This document shows, in pieces, positions 24,372-32,809 of a stretch of DNA of 64,000 nt. The DNA comes from an uncultured Lachnospiraceae bacterium (GTDB lineage Bacteria > Bacillota > Clostridia > Lachnospirales > Lachnospiraceae). Location of the stretch: the NCBI GenBank assembly GCA_910579275.1, contig CAJTTO010000014.1, positions 1 through 64,000 of the forward strand. The letters are read 5' to 3'. The position numbers and the translations under genes are program-made. A model generated the notes under the pieces. The model was not told where the DNA came from, did no database searches, and saw nothing but the letters and a program-made list of their open reading frames with translations. How positions within the stretch are numbered: the first letter of the stretch is position 1; every line of letters begins with the position of its first letter.

Positions 24372-25613
24372 ATGACAACGCATGTGAAAAAAAAAGAAGA
24401 AGCCGGCTGGCAGAAGGTGCTTTTGGCGGTAATAATGTCTGTATTTTCCATACCGGCAGTCGGTGTAGCAGCATATATTTATGAGAAATCATTTCGTGAT
24501 ATTTTTATACTGCTTCTTTTGTTTACTGCATGCTGTGCGGTGACATTATTTTCTTTTTTCCAATCCGATATTTATGATACACTGCACTACGATAATGGCA
24601 GTCATTTTTTGCGTTTCGTGGTTACGTTCCTGCTGGGTGTGGCGATATCCTGCCTGATGCCGATGCTGCCGGATGCGGGATTCTGGGCGGTGCCCTCCAT
24701 TGCGCTTGTGCTTGCACTGCTTTCCAACACGGTTACGGGTGTTGTTTCATATGCCGGACTGCTGGGCGTTTGTTCCTATTTTGCGTCGACAGAGATTCTT
24801 ACATTCCTGCTTTATTTTTTGATCGGCGTGATTTTTGCAGTTCTATTTGAAAAATTGGATAATGATTATAGGACGGGAGGACCCATGTTTGCGGCAATGA
24901 CACTGCATATTGTCGGAATGACAGCAAGAGTGGTGTTCAACAGCCATGGCGCGCTGACTGTGGACATGTTTATTATACCTGTCATTAATATATTTATTAC
25001 ATTTGTGATGATGCTGGTTGTTCTGCGTTTCTACTGTGCAGTTGTCATAGACAAGGAGAAAGGGAAGTACCTGCGCATCAATGATCAGGAATTTGCACTG
25101 CTTGCAAAATATAAGGAAGAGGACAAGCAAGTATATTATAATGCCATACATACAGCGTATTTTGCTGAAAAAACAGCAAGGCTGCTGCATATGGATGTGG
25201 ATGTGGCAAAGAACGGCGGATATTATCATAAGATAATCGCCTTAGAGTGCAAGAAACAGGAAAAATCACTGGAGGAAGTCTGCAGGGAATATAAGTTTCC
25301 GGCTGAGGCAGTCCGGCTTCTGCAGGAGTATAATTACAAGTCGCAGCCGATGAGACTGCGTGAGACAGTGGCCGTGTATCTTGCTGACAGCGTGGTCTCC
25401 ACGATTATGTATCTAATTAGCAAGGGAAAAAGCAATGAAAATAAGGAAGCAAAAACAGACAATGAGTATGCGAAGGTTGCAACTGCAGTCATACGCAGAA
25501 AGGTTGAGAGCGGAATACTAAACAGTAGTGACATATCGCTGGCAGATTTAGGCGGAATAGAAAAAATTTATACAGGAGAGAAATTATACTATGACTTTTT
25601 GCGTAGAGAGTGA
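24372..25613 (+). CDS. PgpH/YqfF-like seven-helix membrane protein with degenerate HD domain
   Basis: It sits between phoH and ybeY, where the c-di-AMP phosphodiesterase gene pgpH (yqfF) is found in other Firmicutes. About seven membrane helices span residues 15-235. A cytoplasmic HD-type domain follows (residues about 245-410). The first histidine is kept (NAIHT), but the HD pair is HK (YYHKI in place of YYHDI). The distal HH region reads LLQEYN; the last aspartate remains (YLADSV). The large extracellular 7TMR-HDED domain is absent. Hydrolase activity is therefore doubtful. It overlaps ybeY by 23 bp. Confidence 0.8.
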   Translation: MTTHVKKKEEAGWQKVLLAVIMSVFSIPAVGVAAYIYEKSFRDIFILLLLFTACCAVTLFSFFQSDIYDTLHYDNGSHFLRFVVTFLLGVAISCLMPMLPDAGFWAVPSIALVLALLSNTVTGVVSYAGLLGVCSYFASTEILTFLLYFLIGVIFAVLFEKLDNDYRTGGPMFAAMTLHIVGMTARVVFNSHGALTVDMFIIPVINIFITFVMMLVVLRFYCAVVIDKEKGKYLRINDQEFALLAKYKEEDKQVYYNAIHTAYFAEKTARLLHMDVDVAKNGGYYHKIIALECKKQEKSLEEVCREYKFPAEAVRLLQEYNYKSQPMRLRETVAVYLADSVVSTIMYLISKGKSNENKEAKTDNEYAKVATAVIRRKVESGILNSSDISLADLGGIEKIYTGEKLYYDFLRRE

Positions 25614-26094
25614 GACGAAACGGGAGCTTCCGTTTGATGTGGAGGAGATTGCAGGCAAAGTAATTGGGGAGGCACTGGAATATGAGAAGTGTCCCTACGA
25701 GACAACCGTAAATGTGCTTCTGACGGATAATGAGGAAATTTGTGCCCTAAACAGCCGGTTTCGGGGAATAGACCGACCGACGGATGTGCTGTCATTTCCG
25801 AATGTGGATTATGAAAGCCCATCTGATTTTACGGGAATTGAGGCGTCTGAGGCGGATTACTTTGACCCTGAGAGCGGTGAACTGTATTTGGGAGATATTG
25901 TGATATCCGTGGATAAGGTATATGAACAGGCAGAGGAGTATGGGCATTCTGTCATGCGTGAATATGCCTTTCTGCTGGCGCATAGTATGCTCCATCTTAT
26001 GGGATATGACCACATGGATCCTGAGGAGGCTGCAAGGATGGAACGCAGACAGGAGGAAATCCTAAACAGGCTGAACATAACGAGAACCGAGTAA
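25591..26094 (+). CDS. ybeY: Endoribonuclease YbeY (rRNA maturation)
   Basis: This zinc-dependent single-strand RNase acts in 16S rRNA 3' processing and ribosome quality control. The 167 residues carry the metal motif H-x3-H-x5-H as HSMLHLMGYDH, near residues 130-140. The family signature RPTDVLSFP is also present. The ATG at 25591 lies within the end of the pgpH-like gene after an AGGAGAG site, so translation is probably coupled. An acidic insertion around residues 70-90 is somewhat longer than in E. coli YbeY. Confidence 0.95.
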   Translation: MTFCVESETKRELPFDVEEIAGKVIGEALEYEKCPYETTVNVLLTDNEEICALNSRFRGIDRPTDVLSFPNVDYESPSDFTGIEASEADYFDPESGELYLGDIVISVDKVYEQAEEYGHSVMREYAFLLAHSMLHLMGYDHMDPEEAARMERRQEEILNRLNITRTE

Positions 26095-26118
26095 TTTGCG
26101 CTGAGGAGAACAGTTAAC

Positions 26119-27750
26119 ATGAAGAAAAAGAAATCGAATTTTATCGTTCAAGGAAGCATTCTTGCCATGGCGGGTATTCTCTCAAGAATTATAGGGATAG
26201 CAAGACGTTTTCCTATGCAGCATATTATTGGGGATAAGGGAAACGGATATTATGCGGTGGCATATGAGATCTATTCCATTATGCTGATTATTTCTTGCTA
26301 TAGCCTGCCGCTTGCGGTATCGAAGGTTGTGTCTTCCAAGATGATTAAGAAACAGTACAAAAGTGCCCAGAGGGCATTTCAGTGTGCCATGATATTTGCT
26401 GTCACGGTTGGACTGGCAACATTTCTTATCTGCGAATTTCTCGGAGATTTACTGGCATCGCTGATGAAGGAGCCGATGAGTGCCATGTCGCTGAAAGTGC
26501 TTGGTCCTGCGCTGCTTCTGGTTTCGGTCATGGGTGTTTTCCGAGGGTATTTTCAGGGGCTTGGAACCATGATGCCGACTGCCATATCACAGATATTGGA
26601 GCAGATTTTCGTTTTGACAGGCAGCATAGCGGGGGCATATTTTCTATATCAATATGGAGGAAAAGTCGGCGCAGTACTACACAACGAAGATTTTGGTCCG
26701 GCATACGGCGCGGCGGGGGCATCAATTGGTCCTGTTCTTGGCGCGGTAATCGGTTTGTTGTTTCTGGGTTTTGTGTATGTTGTATACCGGGCTGGAACAA
26801 AAAAACGTTTTATGCGTGATGCAGGTGGAAAGACAGACAGTTATCCGCAGATTTTCAGAATGATTCTGATGACAATTTTCCCTGTATTGTTAAGCACGAC
26901 AGTGTACAATATCAGTGGTGTGATTGATGCCAATATATTCGGCAGTGTTATGATACAAAAGGGATTGGAGGATGTCAAGACAAATATTTGGGGTATTTAT
27001 TCGGGAAAATATAAGGTATTGGTAAATGTTCCGATTGCGCTTGCGAATGCAATGTGTTCGTCGATTGTGCCGATGCTTACCCAATTGATGGTGCGCGAGG
27101 AATATGGACGTGCGCGCGAGAAAATTGGACAGGCGATGCGCTTTACAATGATTGTGGCAATTCCGAGTGCGGTGGGACTGGCAGTGCTTGCAAGACCAAT
27201 TGTCTCCATGCTGTTTAAGGGAGAGGTCGATATGGCTGTCAATATGCTTCATATCGGCTCGGTTTCCGTTATATTTTATACGATGTCGACACTGACAAAC
27301 GGTGTGCTTCAGGGTATCAACAAAATGCAGGTGCCCGTGAGGAATGCGGCCATCTCGCTTGTCATTCATGTTGTGTTTTTGTATGCGGCGCTTCAGCTTG
27401 GAATGGGAATCAATGCAGTCGTGTATGCGTACACTTTGTTCGCCGTTGTTGTATGTATTCTGAATGCGTTGTCCATCCGCAAATATTTCAGATATAATCA
27501 GGAATTGGTGCGCACCTTTTTAATACCGGGAATTGCATCTGTTGTAATGGGAATTGTGATTGGTCTAATCAGCATGCTGCTGTCAAAGGTTCTTGGAAAT
27601 GTGGTCACTGTATTTTTGGGAATTATCGTCGGTGTAATCATCTACTTTGTGGTATTGATTTTACTGAAGGGAGTCACGGAGCATGATTTAAGGAGTATGC
27701 CATATGGAAGGACAATATTGAAACTTGCTAAGAAATTTCGATTGATGTAA
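26119..27750 (+). CDS. Polysaccharide flippase, SpoVB/MurJ-like (MVF/MATE superfamily)
   Basis: The 543 residues have about 14 predicted membrane helices. The typical N-terminus has a QGSILAMAGILSRIIGIARR segment and the RGYFQGLGTMMPTAISQ motif of the SpoVB branch. Members flip lipid-linked oligosaccharides such as lipid II in vegetative growth or spore cortex synthesis; which applies here is not certain. A ribosome site (GAGGAG) precedes the ATG at 26119. It follows ybeY at a short distance. The stop codon lies in a flank of MITE remnant F. Confidence 0.88.
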   Translation: MKKKKSNFIVQGSILAMAGILSRIIGIARRFPMQHIIGDKGNGYYAVAYEIYSIMLIISCYSLPLAVSKVVSSKMIKKQYKSAQRAFQCAMIFAVTVGLATFLICEFLGDLLASLMKEPMSAMSLKVLGPALLLVSVMGVFRGYFQGLGTMMPTAISQILEQIFVLTGSIAGAYFLYQYGGKVGAVLHNEDFGPAYGAAGASIGPVLGAVIGLLFLGFVYVVYRAGTKKRFMRDAGGKTDSYPQIFRMILMTIFPVLLSTTVYNISGVIDANIFGSVMIQKGLEDVKTNIWGIYSGKYKVLVNVPIALANAMCSSIVPMLTQLMVREEYGRAREKIGQAMRFTMIVAIPSAVGLAVLARPIVSMLFKGEVDMAVNMLHIGSVSVIFYTMSTLTNGVLQGINKMQVPVRNAAISLVIHVVFLYAALQLGMGINAVVYAYTLFAVVVCILNALSIRKYFRYNQELVRTFLIPGIASVVMGIVIGLISMLLSKVLGNVVTVFLGIIVGVIIYFVVLILLKGVTEHDLRSMPYGRTILKLAKKFRLM

Positions 27751-27752
27751 TA

Positions 27753-27825
27753 GGAACTTGCCGCATAGTTCGTGAAACTGTTTGCATGGCTTTATTTGCG
27801 GCAGGAAATCGAAGACATCTGTTAC
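27753..27825 (+). mobile_element. MITE copy F (short, decayed)
   Basis: It retains scattered consensus words (CGTGAAA, TTTGCATGGCTT, GCAGGAAnnCGAAG, CTGTTAC). The flanks ATGTAATA (27745-27752) and ATGTAATG (27826-27833) match at 7 of 8 positions. The left end is missing. Confidence 0.45.
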
Positions 27826-27854
27826 ATGTAATGCACAAATTAAGAAGTTTGGGC

Positions 27855-27883
27855 GAATAAAAAGTGAAAATAAGCTGATACTA
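27855..27883 (+). promoter_or_regulatory. Candidate sigma-G promoter of the bofC-like gene
   Basis: GAATA (27855-27859) fits the forespore -35 consensus GHATR. GATACTA (27877-27883) differs by one base from CATHHTA. The 17-bp spacing is right. bofC is a forespore sigma-G gene in Bacillus. Confidence 0.4.
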
Positions 27884-27930
27884 TATCAAAGACGCCGGAA
27901 TGGTCATGGGGAATGGAATGGAGGCTGATG

Positions 27931-28587
27931 ATGGAGAAGAGATATAAGATTGGCTTATTTTTTATATTGATACTGATTATGGCACTGGTTATCACACTGA
28001 TGTGGAAACGTCATACGATGGACGGTTTTCCGAATGAAGGCGAGGACATAACGCAGAATGATGCGTCTGACAATTCGGATGCCAATGCTGAAAGGGAAAA
28101 CAGGCAGTTGACAGAGGATAGCTATGAGGTTCAGATGATGAACGTTACCACAACATGTGATACGGTCTGTATCTATGAGGATATTGACAAAAAGGATGGC
28201 TCCGTATCCATGTTGGAAGAAAAACTTCCGGCGAAATATATCGGTTTGAACCGTGAGGAGCTTGAGCGCATTCTCGCGGAGGATAGTCTGGTACCTACGC
28301 TTGAGGAAAAGGAGAAAGGATTTAAGTCGCAGCATTTGGAACTTTTCTCTGCTGACAAGATAAAGGTACTTCGAATATATGATACAACAAAGGAATTATC
28401 CGGATTTTATATTATGGAGGTCGACGGCGAAATTCGTGTGTATGAATGCGACAAGACAACACTATATTTCAAAACCGGACTGAAGCCGGAAAGCCTGCCG
28501 CCAGATGTAAGACATCAGATACAGGAAGGGAAATTTATGGATACCGAGTTACAGGTATATCATTTTCTGGAATCTTATAGCAGTTAA
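27931..28587 (+). CDS. BofC-like forespore signalling protein
   Basis: The 218 residues start with a single N-terminal membrane helix (residues 6-24, GLFFILILIMALVITLM) and a linker. A domain ending in GFYIMEVDGEIRVYE and FLESYSS follows, resembling the BofC C-terminal domain. In Bacillus, BofC restrains SpoIVB-dependent signalling from the forespore. The ATG at 27931 is chosen for its GGAGG six nt upstream; earlier in-frame ATGs at 27913 and 27928 are less well placed. A possible sigma-G promoter upstream supports the assignment. Similarity is moderate, so I do not give a symbol. Confidence 0.6.
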   Translation: MEKRYKIGLFFILILIMALVITLMWKRHTMDGFPNEGEDITQNDASDNSDANAERENRQLTEDSYEVQMMNVTTTCDTVCIYEDIDKKDGSVSMLEEKLPAKYIGLNREELERILAEDSLVPTLEEKEKGFKSQHLELFSADKIKVLRIYDTTKELSGFYIMEVDGEIRVYECDKTTLYFKTGLKPESLPPDVRHQIQEGKFMDTELQVYHFLESYSS

Positions 28588-28607
28588 TACGAAAGGACAT
28601 TGGTACG

Positions 28608-29960
28608 ATGAAAAACAGGGTTGTTGTAGCAGGGGGCGGGGCAAGCGGTCTTACTGCGGCGATTTTTGCGGCAAAAAACGGCGCAAACGTCACTGTTCTT
28701 GAACATAAGGACAGAGTAGGAAAGAAAATCCTGATGACAGGAAACGGAAAATGCAATCTTGCCAATATGAGCGATGTGCATGGAAAATATTATAGCAGCG
28801 ACGATGACGCGCTGAATAAAATTTATGACACGCTTGTCAGGTTTGATGCTGTGAGAACAAGGGACTTTTTTAAACAGCTTGGATTATACACAAAAGAGAA
28901 AAGGGATGGTGGTGTTTATCCGGTTTCAGAGCAGGCATCCGTTGTTCTGGATATGTTAAGAGGGGCGTGCGGCAGACTTGGCGTAACAATACGGACAGAC
29001 TGTGAGGTTACCGCTGTTGAGCCGGATACGGCAGGCGGAATTATCTCCGTAATACAGTATACCCATGATGAGACAGAACAAAATAGGGGCGGCGGAAAAA
29101 ACAAAAAAAAGATAGTTGTTTCCGAAAAAAAGGAAACCTTGCGCTATGACAGGCTTATTCTTGCGACAGGCGGAAAGGCGGCGGCAGTTTCCGGATCGGA
29201 CGGTTCGGGTTACAGGATAGCAAAAAAGCTGGGACACAGTATCATCGAGCCGCTTCCTGCGCTGGTTCAGCTTAAGTGCCGCGGTGATTTTTTTAAGACA
29301 GTTTCAGGCGTAAGGGCACAGAGCAGACTTGTGCTCTACATTGATGGGAAGCAGGCAGCTGACGAGGAGGGCGAACTTCAACTGACGGACTATGGTATAT
29401 CGGGAATCCCTGTTTTTCAGTTCAGCAGACTGGCATCAAGGGCACTTTTCGAAGGAAGAAGCTGCGAAGTGGGAATCAATTTTATTCCATATATCACTCA
29501 TTTGGCAGAGGTGAATACCACACATTTTCATGATATGCCAGTTGAGGAATTTCTGTTCGGGCTTGTACATAAAAAGGTAGCGGCGCTCGTCTGCAGGAAG
29601 AAGAAAATTCCTGCCGGAACGACAATAGCACAGGCGGGGGATGGGCGAGTTCGCGAATGTATGGAACTGCTTCGAGATTTCAGGGTGACCGTCACGGAGC
29701 CAAATACATTTGAAAACGCACAGGTTTGCTGTGGCGGTATACCACTTTCGGAGACAGATGATAATTTTGCGTCGCTAAGACATGGAAATGTGTACATTGT
29801 TGGGGAATTGCTTGATTGTGACGGCATATGCGGCGGTTATAATCTCCAGTGGGCATGGGCAACAGGTGCGATTGCCGGAGCCGCTGCGGCAGACACGACG
29901 ATTGAAAAGAGGTTTAGCAATGATTACAATAAATCAGCTGAAAACAGAAATCCGATTTGA
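28608..29960 (+). CDS. HI0933/YhiN-family flavoprotein (BaiN-like)
   Basis: This FAD-dependent oxidoreductase of unknown substrate starts with the dinucleotide fold VVVAGGGASGLTAAIFAA. The family hallmark KKILMTGNGKCNLAN follows near residues 42-56, and the C-terminal FAD loop is GELLDCDGICGGYNLQWA. The 450 residues include a lysine-rich insertion near residues 160-172 (GGGKNKKK). Some members are bile-acid or flavin reductases, but nothing here points to that. It overlaps the next flavoprotein gene by 41 bp, so the two are translationally coupled. Confidence 0.88.
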   Translation: MKNRVVVAGGGASGLTAAIFAAKNGANVTVLEHKDRVGKKILMTGNGKCNLANMSDVHGKYYSSDDDALNKIYDTLVRFDAVRTRDFFKQLGLYTKEKRDGGVYPVSEQASVVLDMLRGACGRLGVTIRTDCEVTAVEPDTAGGIISVIQYTHDETEQNRGGGKNKKKIVVSEKKETLRYDRLILATGGKAAAVSGSDGSGYRIAKKLGHSIIEPLPALVQLKCRGDFFKTVSGVRAQSRLVLYIDGKQAADEEGELQLTDYGISGIPVFQFSRLASRALFEGRSCEVGINFIPYITHLAEVNTTHFHDMPVEEFLFGLVHKKVAALVCRKKKIPAGTTIAQAGDGRVRECMELLRDFRVTVTEPNTFENAQVCCGGIPLSETDDNFASLRHGNVYIVGELLDCDGICGGYNLQWAWATGAIAGAAAADTTIEKRFSNDYNKSAENRNPI

Positions 29961-31593
29961 TATGGATTCAGAGCAAGGAGAGGGAATTGACAGCAGAGAA
30001 GTATTGCGGAAAAAAGCCGCCAGAGTATTGGGGGTGAATGTATCAGAGATTGTGGATATCCGTATTCTGAGGCACTCGATAGATGCGAGGAAAAAGCCGC
30101 AACTTTTCCATGTCTATACACTTGGTATCAGCCTTAGAAATACCGGTGCGGAAGAAAAGGTCATAAAACGCTGTAAAAGCCAAAATATTTCACGTTATAC
30201 GCAGAAACCTTACACGTTCGCAGTTTCAGAGAAGAACGAATTGAAAGCGCCTCCCGTTATTATCGGGATGGGGCCTGCGGGATTATTCTGCGCTTATATG
30301 CTTGCGAAGCATGGCTATCAACCGATACTGCTGGAGCGTGGGTATGATGTAGCTACAAGGACAAGAGACGTGGAGACGTTCTGGAACGAAGGCATCTTGA
30401 ATCCAGAATCCAATGTTCAGTTTGGCGAGGGCGGCGCGGGAACTTTTTCGGATGGAAAATTAAATACGCTCGTAAAGGACAGAAACGGCAGAAATAAAGA
30501 AGTACTGCGGATTCTTGTGGAATTTGGCGCACCAGAGCGGATTTTATACGAAAATAAACCGCATATTGGTACGGATATATTGAAAGATGTCGTGTCAGGA
30601 ATGCGCAGCTATGTCATTGCCAACGGCGGGACAGTCAGATTCGGGGCAAAGGTTACAGGATTGGAGACGGACAACGGCACATTAAACGCAGTGATTGTAA
30701 ATGACAAGGAGTACATAAAAACAACACAGGCGGTGCTGGCGATTGGGCATAGTGCAAGGGATACGTTTGCCTATCTTGACTCGATTCATGTGCCGATGGA
30801 GGCGAAAGCATTTGCCGTAGGAATGCGGGTCGAGCATCCGCAAAGGCTTATCAATGAATGCATGTACGGCAGGGAACATGGAAATGCGCTTCCGGCAGCG
30901 CCATATAAGCTCACGGCACAGACCACGGTGGGGCGCGGTGTCTATTCATTCTGTATGTGTCCGGGCGGCTACGTGGTAAATGCATCAAGTGAACCGGACT
31001 GTCTTGCCGTAAATGGAATGAGCTATTCCGACAGGGGAAGTGCCAAGGCGAACAGTGCAATTATTGTACAGGTATTTCCGCAAGACTATGGAGCCGACGG
31101 GCCACTGTCGGGAGTGGAATTTCAACGGAAACTCGAGAGAAAGGCATTCGCACTTGGGCATGGAAAGATTCCGGTACAATATTATAGTGATTTCCGGAAA
31201 AATATCGCATCCGTCGGGCGTAGCGACGCAGACGAAAAGCCATGTGTCAAAGGAGCATACAGGATGACAAATATCAGGGGATTGCTGCCGGAAGAATGCG
31301 AAAAAGCGTTTATGGAAGGAATGGAGCAGTTTGACAGGACGATACCCGGATTTGCCGGAAATCAGGCGATACTTTCCGGAATAGAGAGCCGGACATCATC
31401 TCCCGTGCGGATTCACAGGGATGAAAACTTGCAGTGCCCGACCATAAAAGGTTTGTATCCATGCGGCGAAGGTGCGGGTTATGCAGGAGGAATTACCTCG
31501 GCGGCAATGGACGGAATCCTGATTGCAGAAGTGATAGCGGGTAGTAACAGTTCAGCTCAAGACTTTGCACTGGCTGCAAAGTCCGTAAAATAA
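29920..31593 (+). CDS. FAD-dependent dehydrogenase (COG2509 type) with a MITE-derived C-terminus
   Basis: A small N-terminal domain covers residues 1-95. The FAD fold starts with IIGMGPAGLFCAYMLA near residues 112-127. The motifs VQFGEGGAGTFSDGKLNT and CGEGAGYAGGITSAA follow. The substrate is unknown. The ATG at 29920 follows AAGAGG; longer in-frame starts lie inside the previous gene. The final 16 or 17 residues (SNSSAQDFALAAKSVK) and the stop are encoded by MITE copy G1. Removing both MITEs and their target duplications restores a tail of RMYQPIKLDLLQK before a TAG at 31869. Confidence 0.85.
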   Translation: MITINQLKTEIRFDMDSEQGEGIDSREVLRKKAARVLGVNVSEIVDIRILRHSIDARKKPQLFHVYTLGISLRNTGAEEKVIKRCKSQNISRYTQKPYTFAVSEKNELKAPPVIIGMGPAGLFCAYMLAKHGYQPILLERGYDVATRTRDVETFWNEGILNPESNVQFGEGGAGTFSDGKLNTLVKDRNGRNKEVLRILVEFGAPERILYENKPHIGTDILKDVVSGMRSYVIANGGTVRFGAKVTGLETDNGTLNAVIVNDKEYIKTTQAVLAIGHSARDTFAYLDSIHVPMEAKAFAVGMRVEHPQRLINECMYGREHGNALPAAPYKLTAQTTVGRGVYSFCMCPGGYVVNASSEPDCLAVNGMSYSDRGSAKANSAIIVQVFPQDYGADGPLSGVEFQRKLERKAFALGHGKIPVQYYSDFRKNIASVGRSDADEKPCVKGAYRMTNIRGLLPEECEKAFMEGMEQFDRTIPGFAGNQAILSGIESRTSSPVRIHRDENLQCPTIKGLYPCGEGAGYAGGITSAAMDGILIAEVIAGSNSSAQDFALAAKSVK

Positions 31594-31677
31594 CATATAG
31601 GTAGAGATGCATCAAGCCACGAAGTGGTTTTGCATGGCTTGATGCCTGTAACAGGAAGCCGAAGACTGAACTGTTAC
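31544..31677 (+). mobile_element. MITE copy G1 (perfect target duplication, inside a gene's 3' end)
   Basis: This 134-bp element has ends GTAACAGTTCAGC and GACTGAACTGTTAC. It is flanked by the perfect 8-bp repeat AGCGGGTA at 31536-31543 and 31678-31685. All three hairpins are present, with a 3-bp deletion in the middle one. Confidence 0.93.
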
Positions 31678-31693
31678 AGCGGGTAGAATGTAT

Positions 31694-31830
31694 GTAACAG
31701 TTCAGCCCAGGACTTTGCACTGGCTGCAAAGTCCGTGAAATAACATATAGGTAGAGATGCATCAAGCCACCACGAAGTGGTTTTGCATGGCTTGATGTCT
31801 GTAACAGGAAGCCGAAGGCTGAACTGTTAC
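31694..31830 (+). mobile_element. MITE copy G2 (perfect target duplication)
   Basis: This 137-bp element is almost identical to G1 and copy D. It is flanked by the perfect 8-bp repeat GAATGTAT at 31686-31693 and 31831-31838. With G1 it fills most of the 332-bp gap before proB. Confidence 0.93.
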
Positions 31831-31859
31831 GAATGTATCAACCAATTAAGCTGGACTTA

Positions 31860-31888
31860 TTGCAAAAATAGAATTAAAATAATATTTA
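31860..31888 (+). promoter_or_regulatory. Candidate promoter of the proB operon
   Basis: TTGCAA (31860-31865) and TATTTA (31883-31888) are separated by 17 bp in an AT-rich stretch. It overlaps the reconstructed ancestral end of the preceding gene. Confidence 0.45.
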
Positions 31889-31925
31889 AGACATTTTAAA
31901 AGGAAAAAGTACGGAGGAAAAGACA

Positions 31926-32789
31926 TTGGAAAAGTTACGTGCAAAATTAAAGGATAAAAAGAGAGTGGTGGTAAAGATTGGTTCCTCCTCGCTGCAGCAT
32001 CCGGAAACCGGAGATTTGGATTACACGAAAATGGACATCTTGGTAAGGGAGTTATGTAATATAAGAAATCAGGGAAAAGATGTGATTCTGGTTACTTCAG
32101 GGGCAATCGGCTGTGGCAGAAAATCGCTTCATATAAAACCTCCTCTTACAATTGCGCAGAAACAGGCGTGTGCGGCGATTGGACAGGCAAGGCTGATGAC
32201 AACATATCAGAGAATCTTTTCAGAGTACAGTCATCAGGCAGCACAGATATTGATGACAAGAAATACGATTGTGGCTGATTTAAACAGGAGAAATGCGCAA
32301 AATACGTTCAACGAACTGCTTGCAATGGAAGTAATACCTGTGGTGAATGAAAACGATACTATTTCGACGTTTGAAGTCGAAGATGTCATAGGGGACAACG
32401 ACACACTTTCCGCGATCGTCACGGCACTGACAGGGGCTGACTTGCTGATATTATTGTCGGATATAGACGGTTTGTACACAGATGATCCCAGACAGAATCC
32501 TGACGCGAAATTTATATCAAGTGTTGACAGCATCACAGACGAACTGGTTCATATGGGAAAAGGCACAACGGGGAGCAGTGTCGGCACCGGAGGCATGGAG
32601 ACGAAGCTTATTGCTGCAAAAATTGCTACCTATTCGGGAGCGGATATGGTCATCGCCAATGGCAGGGATGTACGCGTTATTCACCGCATTATGGAGGGGA
32701 GAAATTACGGCACCATTTTCAAAGCCAATAAAAGTGACGCGTTTAATTTTACGGATTTTATTGATAACTTGCACAAGGATAAGCTCTGA
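31926..32789 (+). CDS. proB: Glutamate 5-kinase
   Basis: This is the first step of proline synthesis, phosphorylating glutamate for ProA. The amino-acid-kinase fold shows VVVKIGSSSL at the start, LVTSGAIGCGR, and the nucleotide loop GTGGMETKL near residues 220-230. The 287 residues lack the C-terminal PUA domain found in longer enzymes such as that of E. coli; the short form is common in Firmicutes. The start is TTG at 31926, 8 nt after GGAGG. proA lies 3.4 kb downstream, apparently in the same transcript with four genes between. Confidence 0.95.
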   Translation: MEKLRAKLKDKKRVVVKIGSSSLQHPETGDLDYTKMDILVRELCNIRNQGKDVILVTSGAIGCGRKSLHIKPPLTIAQKQACAAIGQARLMTTYQRIFSEYSHQAAQILMTRNTIVADLNRRNAQNTFNELLAMEVIPVVNENDTISTFEVEDVIGDNDTLSAIVTALTGADLLILLSDIDGLYTDDPRQNPDAKFISSVDSITDELVHMGKGTTGSSVGTGGMETKLIAAKIATYSGADMVIANGRDVRVIHRIMEGRNYGTIFKANKSDAFNFTDFIDNLHKDKL

Positions 32790-32809
32790 TGCCAGCATGG
32801 AGGGAAGAA

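Noticed and set aside
29782..29919. N-terminal extension of the COG2509-type flavoprotein
   Set aside because: It lies inside the preceding flavoprotein gene. The ATG at 29920 has a ribosome site and starts the recognisable domain.
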